Positions 7,602 through 14,406 of a DNA stretch of 31,048 nt are shown here, piece after piece. The first letter of the stretch is position 1. Each line of letters begins with the position of its first letter. The notes below the pieces were generated by a model. The model saw only the letters and a program-made list of their open reading frames with translations. It had not been told where the DNA came from and made no database searches. The position numbers and the translations under genes were made by a program. This DNA comes from a virus, in the IMG/VR virus record IMGVR_UViG_3300021503_000006, positions 1 to 31,048 of that record. One strand, given 5' to 3'.

Positions 7602-9263
7602 TTAATAAGTTATTACATATCCGGGTATATAAGGTAACTGAAAATGTGTTGCAAAGTCGTATCCAGGAGTTCCTTTAGCTATTTTATGATTATCTGAGAC
7701 TGCTATCCACCATAAATCAGGGCATGTAATATCTACGTCTATACATTTAATGGTATCGCCTGTAGAGGTTAATGATCCTTCATCAAAAGGTGAGTTAAGT
7801 AAAAACATAGGTATTTTTTGGTGCCAAGGTTGGTTTTCGTGTATTCCGAACAATAATTGTCCTCGTGTATGGCCTATAAGAATATTGTTTGTAGTGGCTT
7901 TACAGGCTGTTGGGTAGTAATAAGTTCCAAGAGTATCTCCTGCTCGCATCCAGTTATATCCATTTTGTGATATTAATAATTGTTCATTAGCTTGTGTGCC
8001 ATCGGAGATAGTGAAATATCTATTACAGCCATAGGTTATATCTTTAAAGCCTGGAGTGTTATTAGTTCTGAAATAGTTTTGTGTAAATACATCGCTCCAT
8101 GTAGATGCGTCTGTACTATAAACTATGTTGGATTCTCCGCCTGATCCTTCTACAAATATCCATTTATCGTCATTAAATATAATTTTTTTCAGGTCTTCTA
8201 CGCCTGTAGATGTTGAGTGGTTGGTCCATGTAGTACCATCTGAGCTTTTAGAGTAACTTGTTGAAGTTCCTCCGCAGATCCATAATCCATTAGGTGAAGC
8301 TTTTCTATTGTGAGCAACACAGTAAATATGGTATCCGGCAGGGAAGTTACTTGTTCTCATGGTCCAGTTTATGCCATCTGGTGATGTAGCTAATTTTCCG
8401 TTAGCTCCTACTATAACCCATAATCCGTCAGGAGAAGCTTGTTGGTTATGAGCTACTCCGTAGATGGTATCTGTTCCGAACCCGGATGTTCTCATGGTCC
8501 AGGAATTTCCGTCTATAGATGTAGCTAGTTCTCCGTTTGTTCCAGCTGCTACCCATAAGCTATCTGATCCTGACTGGCCGTTATGAGCTACGCAGTGTAT
8601 TGTTCCTGTGAAAGAGTTAGTTTTTAAGCTAAAAGAGGGTTGTTGGTATTTTTGGCCTATTACATTATATAGGTCTGGGTAATCTGCTTGAGCTACTATT
8701 GATCCGTCGCAATCGAGGTAAGATGTTCCTGCTGGGATAGTATTATCGAACTTTAGGATGGTTCCTGGAGCTACGCCTTTAGTGGTTGTTGATATGGTTA
8801 TAGAGTGTGTTCCATTAACGATATTTATGCCTGATCCTGCTGTAAGGTGTGCCCAATCTGGGTTAGATCCTCCGCCTATTAAGAGTTGACCATCTGCTCC
8901 GTTAGGTAAATCTATGGATATGGTATTGGCATCTACTCTTGAAGAGGTGAGAGGATCGTTGCCTATGATATATACTTTACCATTGGCATCTGGGACAATA
9001 GAGTTACCATCGGCAGCTTCTATTGTTTGTACGTCATCGCCTCCTCCTGATGTTGAGAGTTGTAGCCAAGTAGCTACGCCTCCATTTTTATTAGTGAGTA
9101 CGTATATTCTATTTGCTGTTCTATATATCCAGATATCACCTATGACGTAGTTAGAAATATCATTAGCTGTGGGATCTCTATTGATGGTAAATACGTTAGG
9201 TGGTCTATCTGGATTAACTCCTACATATGCTAAAGGGTTTAATCCATTTAAATTTGAACTCAT
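7602..9263 (-). CDS. Tail fibre with attachment module and an Asp-box beta-propeller inserted in a tail-collar domain
   Basis: This 553-residue protein starts with the shared attachment module (7-70: GLNPLAYVGVNPDRPP, IGDIWIYRTANRIYVL, ATWLQLS) and one LLIG repeat (125-160). At about 163-206 it shows the first half of a phage tail-collar domain: PAGTSYLDCDG, then YPDLYNVIGQKY. The usual second half, an F-x-LP-x-x-x-G segment, appears only at the very end: FATHFQLPYIPGYVI, about 536-551. Between them lie some 320 residues of Asp-box repeats, such as SIDGNSWTMRTSGF, SPDGINWTMRTSNF, SSDGTTWTNHS and STDASTWS. These are typical of sialidase-like beta-propellers. A sugar- or surface-binding head inserted into the collar is the simplest reading. 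AGGAG in the last codons of the upstream gene serves as ribosome binding site. Confidence 0.78.
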   Translation of the reverse strand: MSSNLNGLNPLAYVGVNPDRPPNVFTINRDPTANDISNYVIGDIWIYRTANRIYVLTNKNGGVATWLQLSTSGGGDDVQTIEAADGNSIVPDANGKVYIIGNDPLTSSRVDANTISIDLPNGADGQLLIGGGSNPDWAHLTAGSGINIVNGTHSITISTTTKGVAPGTILKFDNTIPAGTSYLDCDGSIVAQADYPDLYNVIGQKYQQPSFSLKTNSFTGTIHCVAHNGQSGSDSLWVAAGTNGELATSIDGNSWTMRTSGFGTDTIYGVAHNQQASPDGLWVIVGANGKLATSPDGINWTMRTSNFPAGYHIYCVAHNRKASPNGLWICGGTSTSYSKSSDGTTWTNHSTSTGVEDLKKIIFNDDKWIFVEGSGGESNIVYSTDASTWSDVFTQNYFRTNNTPGFKDITYGCNRYFTISDGTQANEQLLISQNGYNWMRAGDTLGTYYYPTACKATTNNILIGHTRGQLLFGIHENQPWHQKIPMFLLNSPFDEGSLTSTGDTIKCIDVDITCPDLWWIAVSDNHKIAKGTPGYDFATHFQLPYIPGYVITY

Positions 9264-9264
9264 A

Positions 9265-10200
9265 TTAAACTCCTGGTTGAGCTGTTGTTATTACACCATT
9301 ATCTCCTATAGCAATAAAAAGATCTCTATTGGAGTCATAATGTACGTTATTTAGGTCTGAGGATACGCCTGATGATCTGCTGGTCCATGTTCCTGTAGGA
9401 TCTGTAGCTGTAAGCAGTGTTGGGCCATCACCTACTACAACCCATCCACCATTACCGTAAGCAACACCTCTAAGACTTGTAGATACGCCAGATGTACGTT
9501 GTGTCCAAGTAGAACCATCGGTAGAAGTTGCAATTTTACCGCTATAACCTACTGCTACGAATATCCCGGAACCTCCATAAGCTATTCTTATGATATGAGA
9601 AGATCCAAAAGAAGATGTTACATTTGACCATGTTCCTCCAACGGAAGTAGCTCTATACATGTAGCCGCTATTCATGACGCAGACATAGATATTTTTATCG
9701 GTATTCCAGGCTATACCGTTGACTGTAGATCCGCCAGAAGGAGACCAATTAGTCCAAGAGCCATCTATATCTGTTGTATATTGTAATTCATGTCCTGTGG
9801 ATCCTCCGCCTCCTCCACAGAACCAATATGTTCCATCGTAGTATAAAGCTCTTGGAACATCGTCTCCAAGTGGATAAGTTCTATCTGTCCATGTTCCGGT
9901 AGGATCAGTAGCGGTATAAACATGTTTACCATCAGAAGCTGTTGCCCATTTATTGCCGTATCTACAGCTATATACTAATCCAGATGTATCATGGTTTTTG
10001 GAGGTCCATGTAGATGTTGGATCTGATGCGTATCCTGATATACCGTTTGCAGATGTATCCTGTCCTGTTATAAAGCAATAAGAAGAGGAGCAGTCTATGC
10101 CCCTCAAAGTATCAGTGGTATTGAGCCAGGATCTGGCAGTCCAGGTAATGGCTTCTCCTCCAGAAGAGGATCTTCTTCCTAAGATAGCATGTATTATCAT
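9265..10200 (-). CDS. Stand-alone Asp-box beta-propeller protein, probably seven blades
   Basis: I choose the ATG at 10200 (311 residues). It overlaps the upstream stop as ATGA and has AGGAGGAGAT before it; a longer frame from 10224 lacks such support. The protein is almost entirely Asp-box repeats: SDPTSTWTS, TDPTGTWTDRT, TTDIDGSWTNW, TSVGGTWSNV, STDGSTWTQRTSG and TDPTGTWTSRSSG. The N-terminus (AITWTARSW) looks like the second half of a repeat and the C-terminus (GVITTAQPG) like the first half. The ring may thus close by joining both ends, making seven blades. There is no attachment module, so it may ride on a neighbouring fibre or bind surface glycans. No catalytic sialidase residues (Arg triad, Tyr) are obvious, so binding is likelier than cleavage. 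Confidence 0.75.
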   Translation of the reverse strand: MIIHAILGRRSSSGGEAITWTARSWLNTTDTLRGIDCSSSYCFITGQDTSANGISGYASDPTSTWTSKNHDTSGLVYSCRYGNKWATASDGKHVYTATDPTGTWTDRTYPLGDDVPRALYYDGTYWFCGGGGGSTGHELQYTTDIDGSWTNWSPSGGSTVNGIAWNTDKNIYVCVMNSGYMYRATSVGGTWSNVTSSFGSSHIIRIAYGGSGIFVAVGYSGKIATSTDGSTWTQRTSGVSTSLRGVAYGNGGWVVVGDGPTLLTATDPTGTWTSRSSGVSSDLNNVHYDSNRDLFIAIGDNGVITTAQPGV

Positions 10201-11657
10201 TCTATATCTCCTCCTAGAACCCAAGTATCTGTATCTATTTTGATTAACGCTGCCATAGAGTATTGGTCTTTAGTTTTATTGGCAGAGTTTGGAGCGTTAA
10301 TAGTGACGCCTGATCCTGCGGAGATAGTAACAGTTCCTGTATTTTTCTGATAAATGATGATTTGGGTTCCTGTTTCGAAAGCAACGGAGGAGTTAGGTGG
10401 TACTGTTACTGTGATATCAGAAGAGTTATCCATGGATAGGAATTTACCGGCATCAGAAAGAACTAAGGTATAGCTTGTTCCTGTTTGGGAGTTTATATTT
10501 AGATTGGTATCTAGGGTGATAGTGCCGGTACCTGTTGTTACATTTACTCCTGCGCCGCCTGATAGGGACTGTGTAGCTAACTGATGATCTGATGCTATGG
10601 CTACTAATTTAGACGAAGAAGAGTTATTGTTATAAATACCAGCTATGTAACATTTATTTTGTTGTCCTTCAGAAGAACCATCTGTTCCTATCCTAATAAC
10701 ATTACTTTCTCCGCCTGATTTTCCTGAGTTTTGTAAGTATATATTGGAACCCGAAGAAGAACCAAGATTAGTTCCTGCATATCTTCCAAGTATTAGATTA
10801 GCTTTACCTCCAACACCACCTCCTGCTTGGTGTCCTATAATAAGGTTATGTGTTGCTGAGCTTCCTATATTTAATCCAGCTTCGTAGCCTATACATATAT
10901 TAGCATCACCTAATGTAAGAGCTCTTCCTGCTTTATAACCAATAAGAGTATTATTTGATCCTCCTGAGAGGAGGTTATAACCTGCCTCATTACCTAGAAC
11001 TAGGCTTGTTCCTGAGGATACATATTTAGCAAATTGATAGCTGTCTAGGGATATTGTTCCTGAAAAATTTGGGTTATTAGGAATACCTATGGTTATAGTA
11101 TCTGAGGAGCCAGAGGTTTCTATTTCGTTTGATGTGCCTACTATTTTTATGGTTCTGGAAGAAGGGGTAGCTGTTCCTGAATCTGAAGAGAATGTTGTAG
11201 GTATATTAGCTACTGAGAGATCTGCGTCGTCGAAGGTTATGGTTCTTGTTGTAGAAGTAGTAATATTACCTACGGAGAATGCTAATTTCTTAGTGTTATC
11301 AGAGTCATCTTTAATTCTGAATTGTGTGTCTAGGAACTCGGGGCCTCCTGTAGTAGAAGTTATGGTGACTGTATCGGAGGATGCTGAGGTATTGATACCT
11401 GTACCGCCTACTATTTTTATGGTTCTGGAAGAAGGGGTTGCGGTACCAGAGTCAGAGGAGAATATTGTTGGTATGTTGGCTATTAACAGATCAGCGTCGT
11501 CGAAGGTTATGGTTCTGGTGGTTGAGGTTGTGATACTGCCTACGGAGAAAGCGAGTTTTTTTGTATTATCGGCGTCGTCTTTTATTCTAAATTGGGTATC
11601 GAGGAATTCTGTTCCTCCTGATCCTCCGGTAGTTCCTTTAGTAAATATTTGAGACAT
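10197..11657 (-). CDS. Tail fibre with two near-identical 90-residue N-terminal repeats and head-like repeats
   Basis: This 486-residue fibre lacks the shared attachment module. It instead opens with two tandem units (17-106 and 107-193) of the form EFLDTQFRIKDDxDNTKKLA, TTRTITFDDADL, SSDSGTATPSSRTIKIVG. Such F-R-I-x-D-x-x-D-x-T-K-K segments are common near the start of phage fibres. Residues about 225-310 carry YadA-head-like repeats (LVLGNEAGYNL, TLIGYKAG, ICIGYEAG, LIIGHQAG, LILGRYAG), followed by an IRIGTDG and CYIAGIYN segment. The end (about 395-486) is a beta-rich domain with SYTLVLSDAGKFLSMDNSS, TVTVPPNSSV and a final DTWVLGG, a pattern common in phage fibre C-termini. TAGGAGGTCATT before the ATG contains the stop of the upstream gene. 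Confidence 0.78.
   Translation of the reverse strand: MSQIFTKGTTGGSGGTEFLDTQFRIKDDADNTKKLAFSVGSITTSTTRTITFDDADLLIANIPTIFSSDSGTATPSSRTIKIVGGTGINTSASSDTVTITSTTGGPEFLDTQFRIKDDSDNTKKLAFSVGNITTSTTRTITFDDADLSVANIPTTFSSDSGTATPSSRTIKIVGTSNEIETSGSSDTITIGIPNNPNFSGTISLDSYQFAKYVSSGTSLVLGNEAGYNLLSGGSNNTLIGYKAGRALTLGDANICIGYEAGLNIGSSATHNLIIGHQAGGGVGGKANLILGRYAGTNLGSSSGSNIYLQNSGKSGGESNVIRIGTDGSSEGQQNKCYIAGIYNNNSSSSKLVAIASDHQLATQSLSGGAGVNVTTGTGTITLDTNLNINSQTGTSYTLVLSDAGKFLSMDNSSDITVTVPPNSSVAFETGTQIIIYQKNTGTVTISAGSGVTINAPNSANKTKDQYSMAALIKIDTDTWVLGGDIE
11079..11609 (-). repeat. Tandem protein repeat encoded by diverged DNA
   Basis: The two N-terminal units of the 486-residue fibre are 63 of 68 identical over their first 68 residues (17-84 against 107-174, counted by eye). 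Their DNA differs at many third positions, for example in the codons for the FSVG and TTRTITF segments. The repeat is therefore conserved mainly at protein level. Confidence 0.7.
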
Positions 11658-11666
11658 AATGACCTC

Positions 11667-11999
11667 CTATTCGCCATAAAGGGCTGTAAGGTAAACGGCG
11701 TTTTTGGTAGGAGCTCCGTCTACATATTTGACGTAGAGGGGTTGTCCGTTAGGGAAGAAGAATCCTCTATCGGAGTTTTTATTAGCTGTGAGGTCTAGGA
11801 CTATGGAAGATTCTGCGTTTAGTGGTAGGTGGTCGTGGCTACCGTCGAAGGAGAACATCATGATTTTATCTGTAAGGTTTTGGATGATGAGGATTCTGCA
11901 GAAGTTTTGTATAGGAGATCCTACGGCCTTATAAGAATTTGTTATTGATGAATAGTTTAAGGTTTTTACGTCTTCGTATCCTACTCTAATTGAAGCCAT
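11667..11999 (-). CDS. Small conserved phage structural protein
   Basis: This 110-residue protein is beta-rich, with RILIIQNLTDKIMMFSFDG near 36-54, an H-L-P-L-N segment at about 57-61, and VLDLTANKNSDRGFFFPNG near 67-85. A YVKYVDGAPTKNAVYLTALYGE end follows. Proteins of about this size and pattern (I-x-N-L-T-D-x-x-x-x-F-S-F-D-G, then L-D-x-T-A-N-K) occur beside fibre genes in other phages, as I recall. They look like single-domain jelly-roll or sandwich proteins. A role as a fibre connector or capping protein is plausible, but I infer it only from position between the stand-alone module gene and the first long fibre. AAAGGAG precedes the ATG. Confidence 0.7.
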   Translation of the reverse strand: MASIRVGYEDVKTLNYSSITNSYKAVGSPIQNFCRILIIQNLTDKIMMFSFDGSHDHLPLNAESSIVLDLTANKNSDRGFFFPNGQPLYVKYVDGAPTKNAVYLTALYGE

Positions 12000-12012
12000 G
12001 ATAATACTCCTT

Positions 12013-12216
12013 TTAGGTAATTTTTTTCCATGTAGCTGAAGAACTTGCGACGGAGGTTAAAATATAAGCGTCTTTAGTTGAGATATTGACCCACAAGGTA
12101 CCAACTTCAGATCTATCGTTGGTTCCGGGGTTTCTTTGGGAAATTATTGGTTCAGGGAAAACGTTAACGAAAGGTTCTTCTACGCCTATAGCTTTAGCTT
12201 TTTTGCTTCTAGCCAT
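12013..12216 (-). CDS. Stand-alone copy of the fibre N-terminal attachment module
   Basis: This 67-residue protein begins with a basic tail (MARSKKAKAIGVEEP) and then matches the first domain of the three long fibres: a proline-rich lead (VFPEPIISQRNPGTNDR), V-G-T-L-W-V-N-I-S-T-K-D-A-Y-I-L and a closing ATWKKIT. The matching segments are IGDIWIYRTANRIYVL with ATWLQL, IGTLWITKNQDKLWML with VWVQL, and FGSLWINYSKNEIYTL with RWTRI. It is the first gene of the minus operon, preceded by AAAGGA. Because it is the module without any shaft, it may fill fibre sockets, seed assembly, or be the adaptor on which fibres are built. The homology is visible by eye; the role is inferred. Confidence 0.75.
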   Translation of the reverse strand: MARSKKAKAIGVEEPFVNVFPEPIISQRNPGTNDRSEVGTLWVNISTKDAYILTSVASSSATWKKIT

Positions 12217-12269
12217 TTTATATCCTTTGAGTTAAAAAAAACATACATATTTTGAATATATATAGAAAG

Positions 12270-12299
12270 GTTATAACTTATAAGAGTTAGTAGTTTTAA
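12270..12299 (-). promoter_or_regulatory. Candidate promoter of the fibre operon in the divergent region
   Basis: On the minus strand TTAAAA (plus 12299-12294) is followed after 18 bases by TATAAC (12275-12270). This matches four and five of six consensus positions. The -10 lies in the overlapping small palindromes GTTATAAC (12270-12277) and CTTATAAG (12277-12284), which could bind a dimeric regulator such as the neighbouring ribbon-helix-helix protein. The first fibre-operon gene starts 54 bases further on. No equally good rightward promoter was found here. Confidence 0.35.
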
Positions 12300-12322
12300 A
12301 AGGATCTTTACTAAGGAAAATT

Positions 12323-12487
12323 ATGAAGAGAATAGGTGTATGGGTATCAGAGGAGTTTCATAAGAGGTTTAAGGATTACTGCAAGGCTCGAAAAATATCT
12401 ATGTCCATATATCTTAAAAGGAAGATTCTGAGGGATTTATATCAATATGAAAAAAGGCCACGCATAAAAAAGGTACGCAGCCTTTGA
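12323..12487 (+). CDS. Small ribbon-helix-helix (Arc/CopG-type) DNA-binding protein
   Basis: A 54-residue frame starts at the ATG at 12323, preceded by CTAAGGAAAATT, a good ribosome binding site. The N-terminal part fits the ribbon-helix-helix pattern: a beta strand of alternating residues (KRIGVWVS, 2-9), helix one (EEFHKRFKDYCKAR, 10-23), a short turn (KISM) and helix two (SIYLKRKILRDLYQ, 28-41). A basic tail follows. Proteins of this family act as dimers that place the paired strands in the major groove. It sits exactly where the two phage arms diverge, so it may control the fibre operon, its own arm, or both. The family call rests on pattern only. Confidence 0.7.
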   Translation: MKRIGVWVSEEFHKRFKDYCKARKISMSIYLKRKILRDLYQYEKRPRIKKVRSL

Positions 12488-12562
12488 TTTTTGTTGTAGG
12501 TTTATTAAAAAAGAAAAACGGGCCACAATGAAAAAAAGCATTACAACGATAAAGAGAATAAA

Positions 12563-12583
12563 TTTGACAAAAAAAATGTCAAA
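12563..12583. promoter_or_regulatory. Inverted repeat flanking an A-tract
   Basis: TTTGACA and TGTCAAA form a perfect 7-bp inverted repeat separated by seven A residues. Each arm contains a -35-like TTGACA. The ATGTCAAAC arm recurs once more at 12711-12719. It could be an operator in the segment between the ribbon-helix-helix gene and the winged-helix gene. No convincing -10 box lies at the right distance on the plus strand. Confidence 0.4.
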
Positions 12584-12605
12584 CACTCTTCAAAAAAAAA
12601 GAAAA

Positions 12606-12635
12606 GAGCTTATATTAGTTGTCTAATATAAGCTC
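12606..12635. promoter_or_regulatory. Perfect 13-bp hairpin with four-base loop
   Basis: GAGCTTATATTAG and CTAATATAAGCTC are perfectly complementary around a TTGT loop. CTCATCTTTT follows, and a T-rich stretch lies downstream. It may end transcripts of the ribbon-helix-helix gene, attenuate read-through into the winged-helix gene, or act as a DNA operator. The T-run is offset from the stem by four bases, which is weak for an intrinsic terminator. Confidence 0.5.
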
Positions 12636-12680
12636 CTCATCTTTTACATATTTTTTCATAATTTTAAAGGGACGCAAATT

Positions 12681-12743
12681 ATGAAAAAATACACGCCAAA
12701 GACTTTTGAAATGTCAAACCCTTTTAAATGGGAAAAAAAATGA
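12681..12743 (+). CDS. Possible 20-residue leader ORF joined to the winged-helix gene
   Basis: A 20-codon frame starts at ATG 12681 with AAAGGGA centred about 12 bases upstream. That is better than any site directly before the next gene. It encodes MKKYTPKTFEMSNPFKWEKK and stops at TGA 12741-12743, which overlaps the ATG at 12740 of the next frame as ATGA. Its last codons are GAA AAA AAA TGA, so a slippery A AAA AAA heptamer lies directly before the stop. A minus-one slip there would fuse it to the winged-helix protein. It may be a coupling leader, a frameshift fusion, or an artefact of an A-run length error. Confidence 0.4.
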   Translation: MKKYTPKTFEMSNPFKWEKK

Positions 12744-13747
12744 ATAAAAACAAAATGCCCGCGAACATAATGTTTAATAAAAAGAAATTTCAAAAGTCAA
12801 ATTCTCACAGGGTTATGAAGTATACAAAAAGAAATCTTAAAAGTCAAATTTTCGTAGGGGGGTTAAAAAAGAGAGAGACGGAGGTATTAAATCTCTTGAT
12901 GTCTTTGATGACGTCTCGTAAGAGAAAGTGTTATGTAACGAAGAAGTGGTTAGCTGAGAAGAGTGAATATCATACGAGAACTGTTCATCTAGCGACAGTA
13001 GCCTTAGAGAAGAAAGGTTTCATTAAAAGATTCTATCAAGGCTGGAATAAAGTTGACTATGATGCAAAAATCTTCGTTTCTAAGCCTAACCTATATCTAC
13101 TAACAGACAAGTTCATATCTTACATTAAGTCACTCAGAAAATACCCCGAATACCTTAAAGAATTAAGAAAGCAGCTACCCTCCATAACCAAGATTCTATG
13201 CATGTTTTTCCCCCTAATTAATTTAAATATATATAATAATTATAAAAATATAACGTATGCTAGTATGAAGGAGAGTAAGTTCGTAGGTATATCTACGAAG
13301 CTTGAATGTATTTATGGCAAAGATGACTACTTCGTCGCAAAAGCTTACGAATTACTACACAAGAACCACAGGAGTAGTCTGCCTGTACGTAACGCTTCGA
13401 ATAAACAAACTGTCACTAGAGAAAAAAAATTAAATAAATACGTTTCTTTTAGTAAAGAAGAATTCTATGAGTACAAAGAAAGATTTTCTAAGCTCAAGAC
13501 GCAAGATATTTCTCCACAAAAAAACAACAATTCTTCTTTTTTAAGCAATAATCCTTCCCATATAAGCAACATACTCAACGAAGTTAATCCTAGATTGCTT
13601 AACAAGGAAAACTTCGTAGAAACCCAAAAAGAAATTAGAAAATCCCAAGAACAACTGGCCGCCCAAACCCACGCCAAAATCCAACAACACCGTAAAAAAG
13701 AACCTAAAAAAGAATTCCTCGACTTCTTTAAGAAACTCCTTGAATAA
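12740..13747 (+). CDS. Winged-helix DNA-binding protein, replication-initiator or regulator type
   Basis: This protein has 335 residues from the ATG at 12740, or 339 from the in-frame ATG at 12728. I prefer 12740 because of the ATGA overlap with the leader ORF. After a very basic N-terminus, residues about 45-95 read as a winged helix: KKRETEVLNLLMSLM, then YVTKKWLAEKSEYHTRTVHL and ALEKKGFIKRFYQG. This is like the HTH_36-type domain found in phage and plasmid replication initiators and in MarR-like regulators. The middle is unassigned. The C-terminus (about 285-335) is a charged helix rich in Q, K and E that could form a coiled coil. It opens the rightward arm before the terminase genes, so a role in replication initiation or late-gene control is plausible but unproven. 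Confidence 0.65.
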   Translation: MNKNKMPANIMFNKKKFQKSNSHRVMKYTKRNLKSQIFVGGLKKRETEVLNLLMSLMTSRKRKCYVTKKWLAEKSEYHTRTVHLATVALEKKGFIKRFYQGWNKVDYDAKIFVSKPNLYLLTDKFISYIKSLRKYPEYLKELRKQLPSITKILCMFFPLINLNIYNNYKNITYASMKESKFVGISTKLECIYGKDDYFVAKAYELLHKNHRSSLPVRNASNKQTVTREKKLNKYVSFSKEEFYEYKERFSKLKTQDISPQKNNNSSFLSNNPSHISNILNEVNPRLLNKENFVETQKEIRKSQEQLAAQTHAKIQQHRKKEPKKEFLDFFKKLLE

Positions 13748-13794
13748 CGCTTCCAGATGTGCTAAACTAAACCTAACAATCGGAAAGGTCGTCT

Positions 13795-14406
13795 ATGAGC
13801 GTCATAAAAGAAAAAAAGTCTAGCAAGGTTGTCACCATCAAAGGAAAAGACGGTAAAAAACATAAAGTATTAGAGGGATCTTGGCGCCACATCGAGCTAA
13901 CTTCTCCAATCTCATTCACAATGCCTCCACACCAAAAGTCTCACCTCGACGAAAATGAATACGTCATGTATCGAGGTATACCATACAAAGAAGCTCAGTT
14001 CGATAGGCTAGCTGAAGAGCTAATTCAATGGCTGCAAGAAAAACCAGATGCTCTCCTCTTTGAGGAATTCCTAATAAAAAAAGGCTTAACCTACAGTAAA
14101 GCCCAAAAGGGAATGTTTTTATCAAAGAAGTTCGAAGAAGCTGTTACGTTCGCAAGAATGGTTCTAGGTACTCGCAGAGAAATAGGCATGCTTAAAGATA
14201 AACTCAATACGCGAGGCTCCATGTTCGTCCTACCATTTTACCTAGATTCATGGAGAGAAGCTCTTAAACTGCGCGCAAAATATAAAGCCGATATAGAAGA
14301 TAACAAAAACGTAACAGTAGTCATCGAAAAAGTAGGAGAAAAGAATGAGAGTAATAAGCGCAGACGAGTTCTTTCTTCCGGAGGAACCAATAAAAAAAAG
14401 GTATAA
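13795..14406 (+). CDS. terS: Probable small terminase subunit
   Basis: This 203-residue protein lies upstream of the large terminase gene, where phages usually encode the small subunit that recognises packaging DNA. The N-terminal third is basic and beta-rich. From about 65 there is a helical core (EAQFDRLAEELIQWLQ, FEEFLIKKGLTYSKAQKGMF, then EEAVTFARMVLGTRREIGML). Its helix-turn-helix-like layout and following SWREALKLRAKYKADI segment resemble small terminase proteins I know from other phages. The tail is basic and Ser/Lys-rich (KRRRVLSSGG). GGAAAGG supports the start. Its last 62 bases overlap the next gene. The assignment rests on position and general pattern, not on a diagnostic motif. 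Confidence 0.6.
   Translation: MSVIKEKKSSKVVTIKGKDGKKHKVLEGSWRHIELTSPISFTMPPHQKSHLDENEYVMYRGIPYKEAQFDRLAEELIQWLQEKPDALLFEEFLIKKGLTYSKAQKGMFLSKKFEEAVTFARMVLGTRREIGMLKDKLNTRGSMFVLPFYLDSWREALKLRAKYKADIEDNKNVTVVIEKVGEKNESNKRRRVLSSGGTNKKKV

Noticed and set aside
2260-9263. Regularly spaced fibre repeats considered as a CRISPR array or DNA satellite
   Set aside because: The repeats are in frame, protein-level, variable in DNA and separated by coding sequence.
2799-11652. Long plus-strand open frames opposite the fibre genes (for example 3890-4492, 6601-6936, 11089-11652)
   Set aside because: They are antisense to clear fibre repeats, have unusual valine/proline-rich composition and no proper ribosome binding sites. 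The repeats below them explain their length.
12528-12626. A 32-codon ORF between the ribbon-helix-helix gene and the hairpin
   Set aside because: It has no ribosome binding site, is nearly all Lys, Thr and Asn from A-rich DNA, and its end is the hairpin stem.
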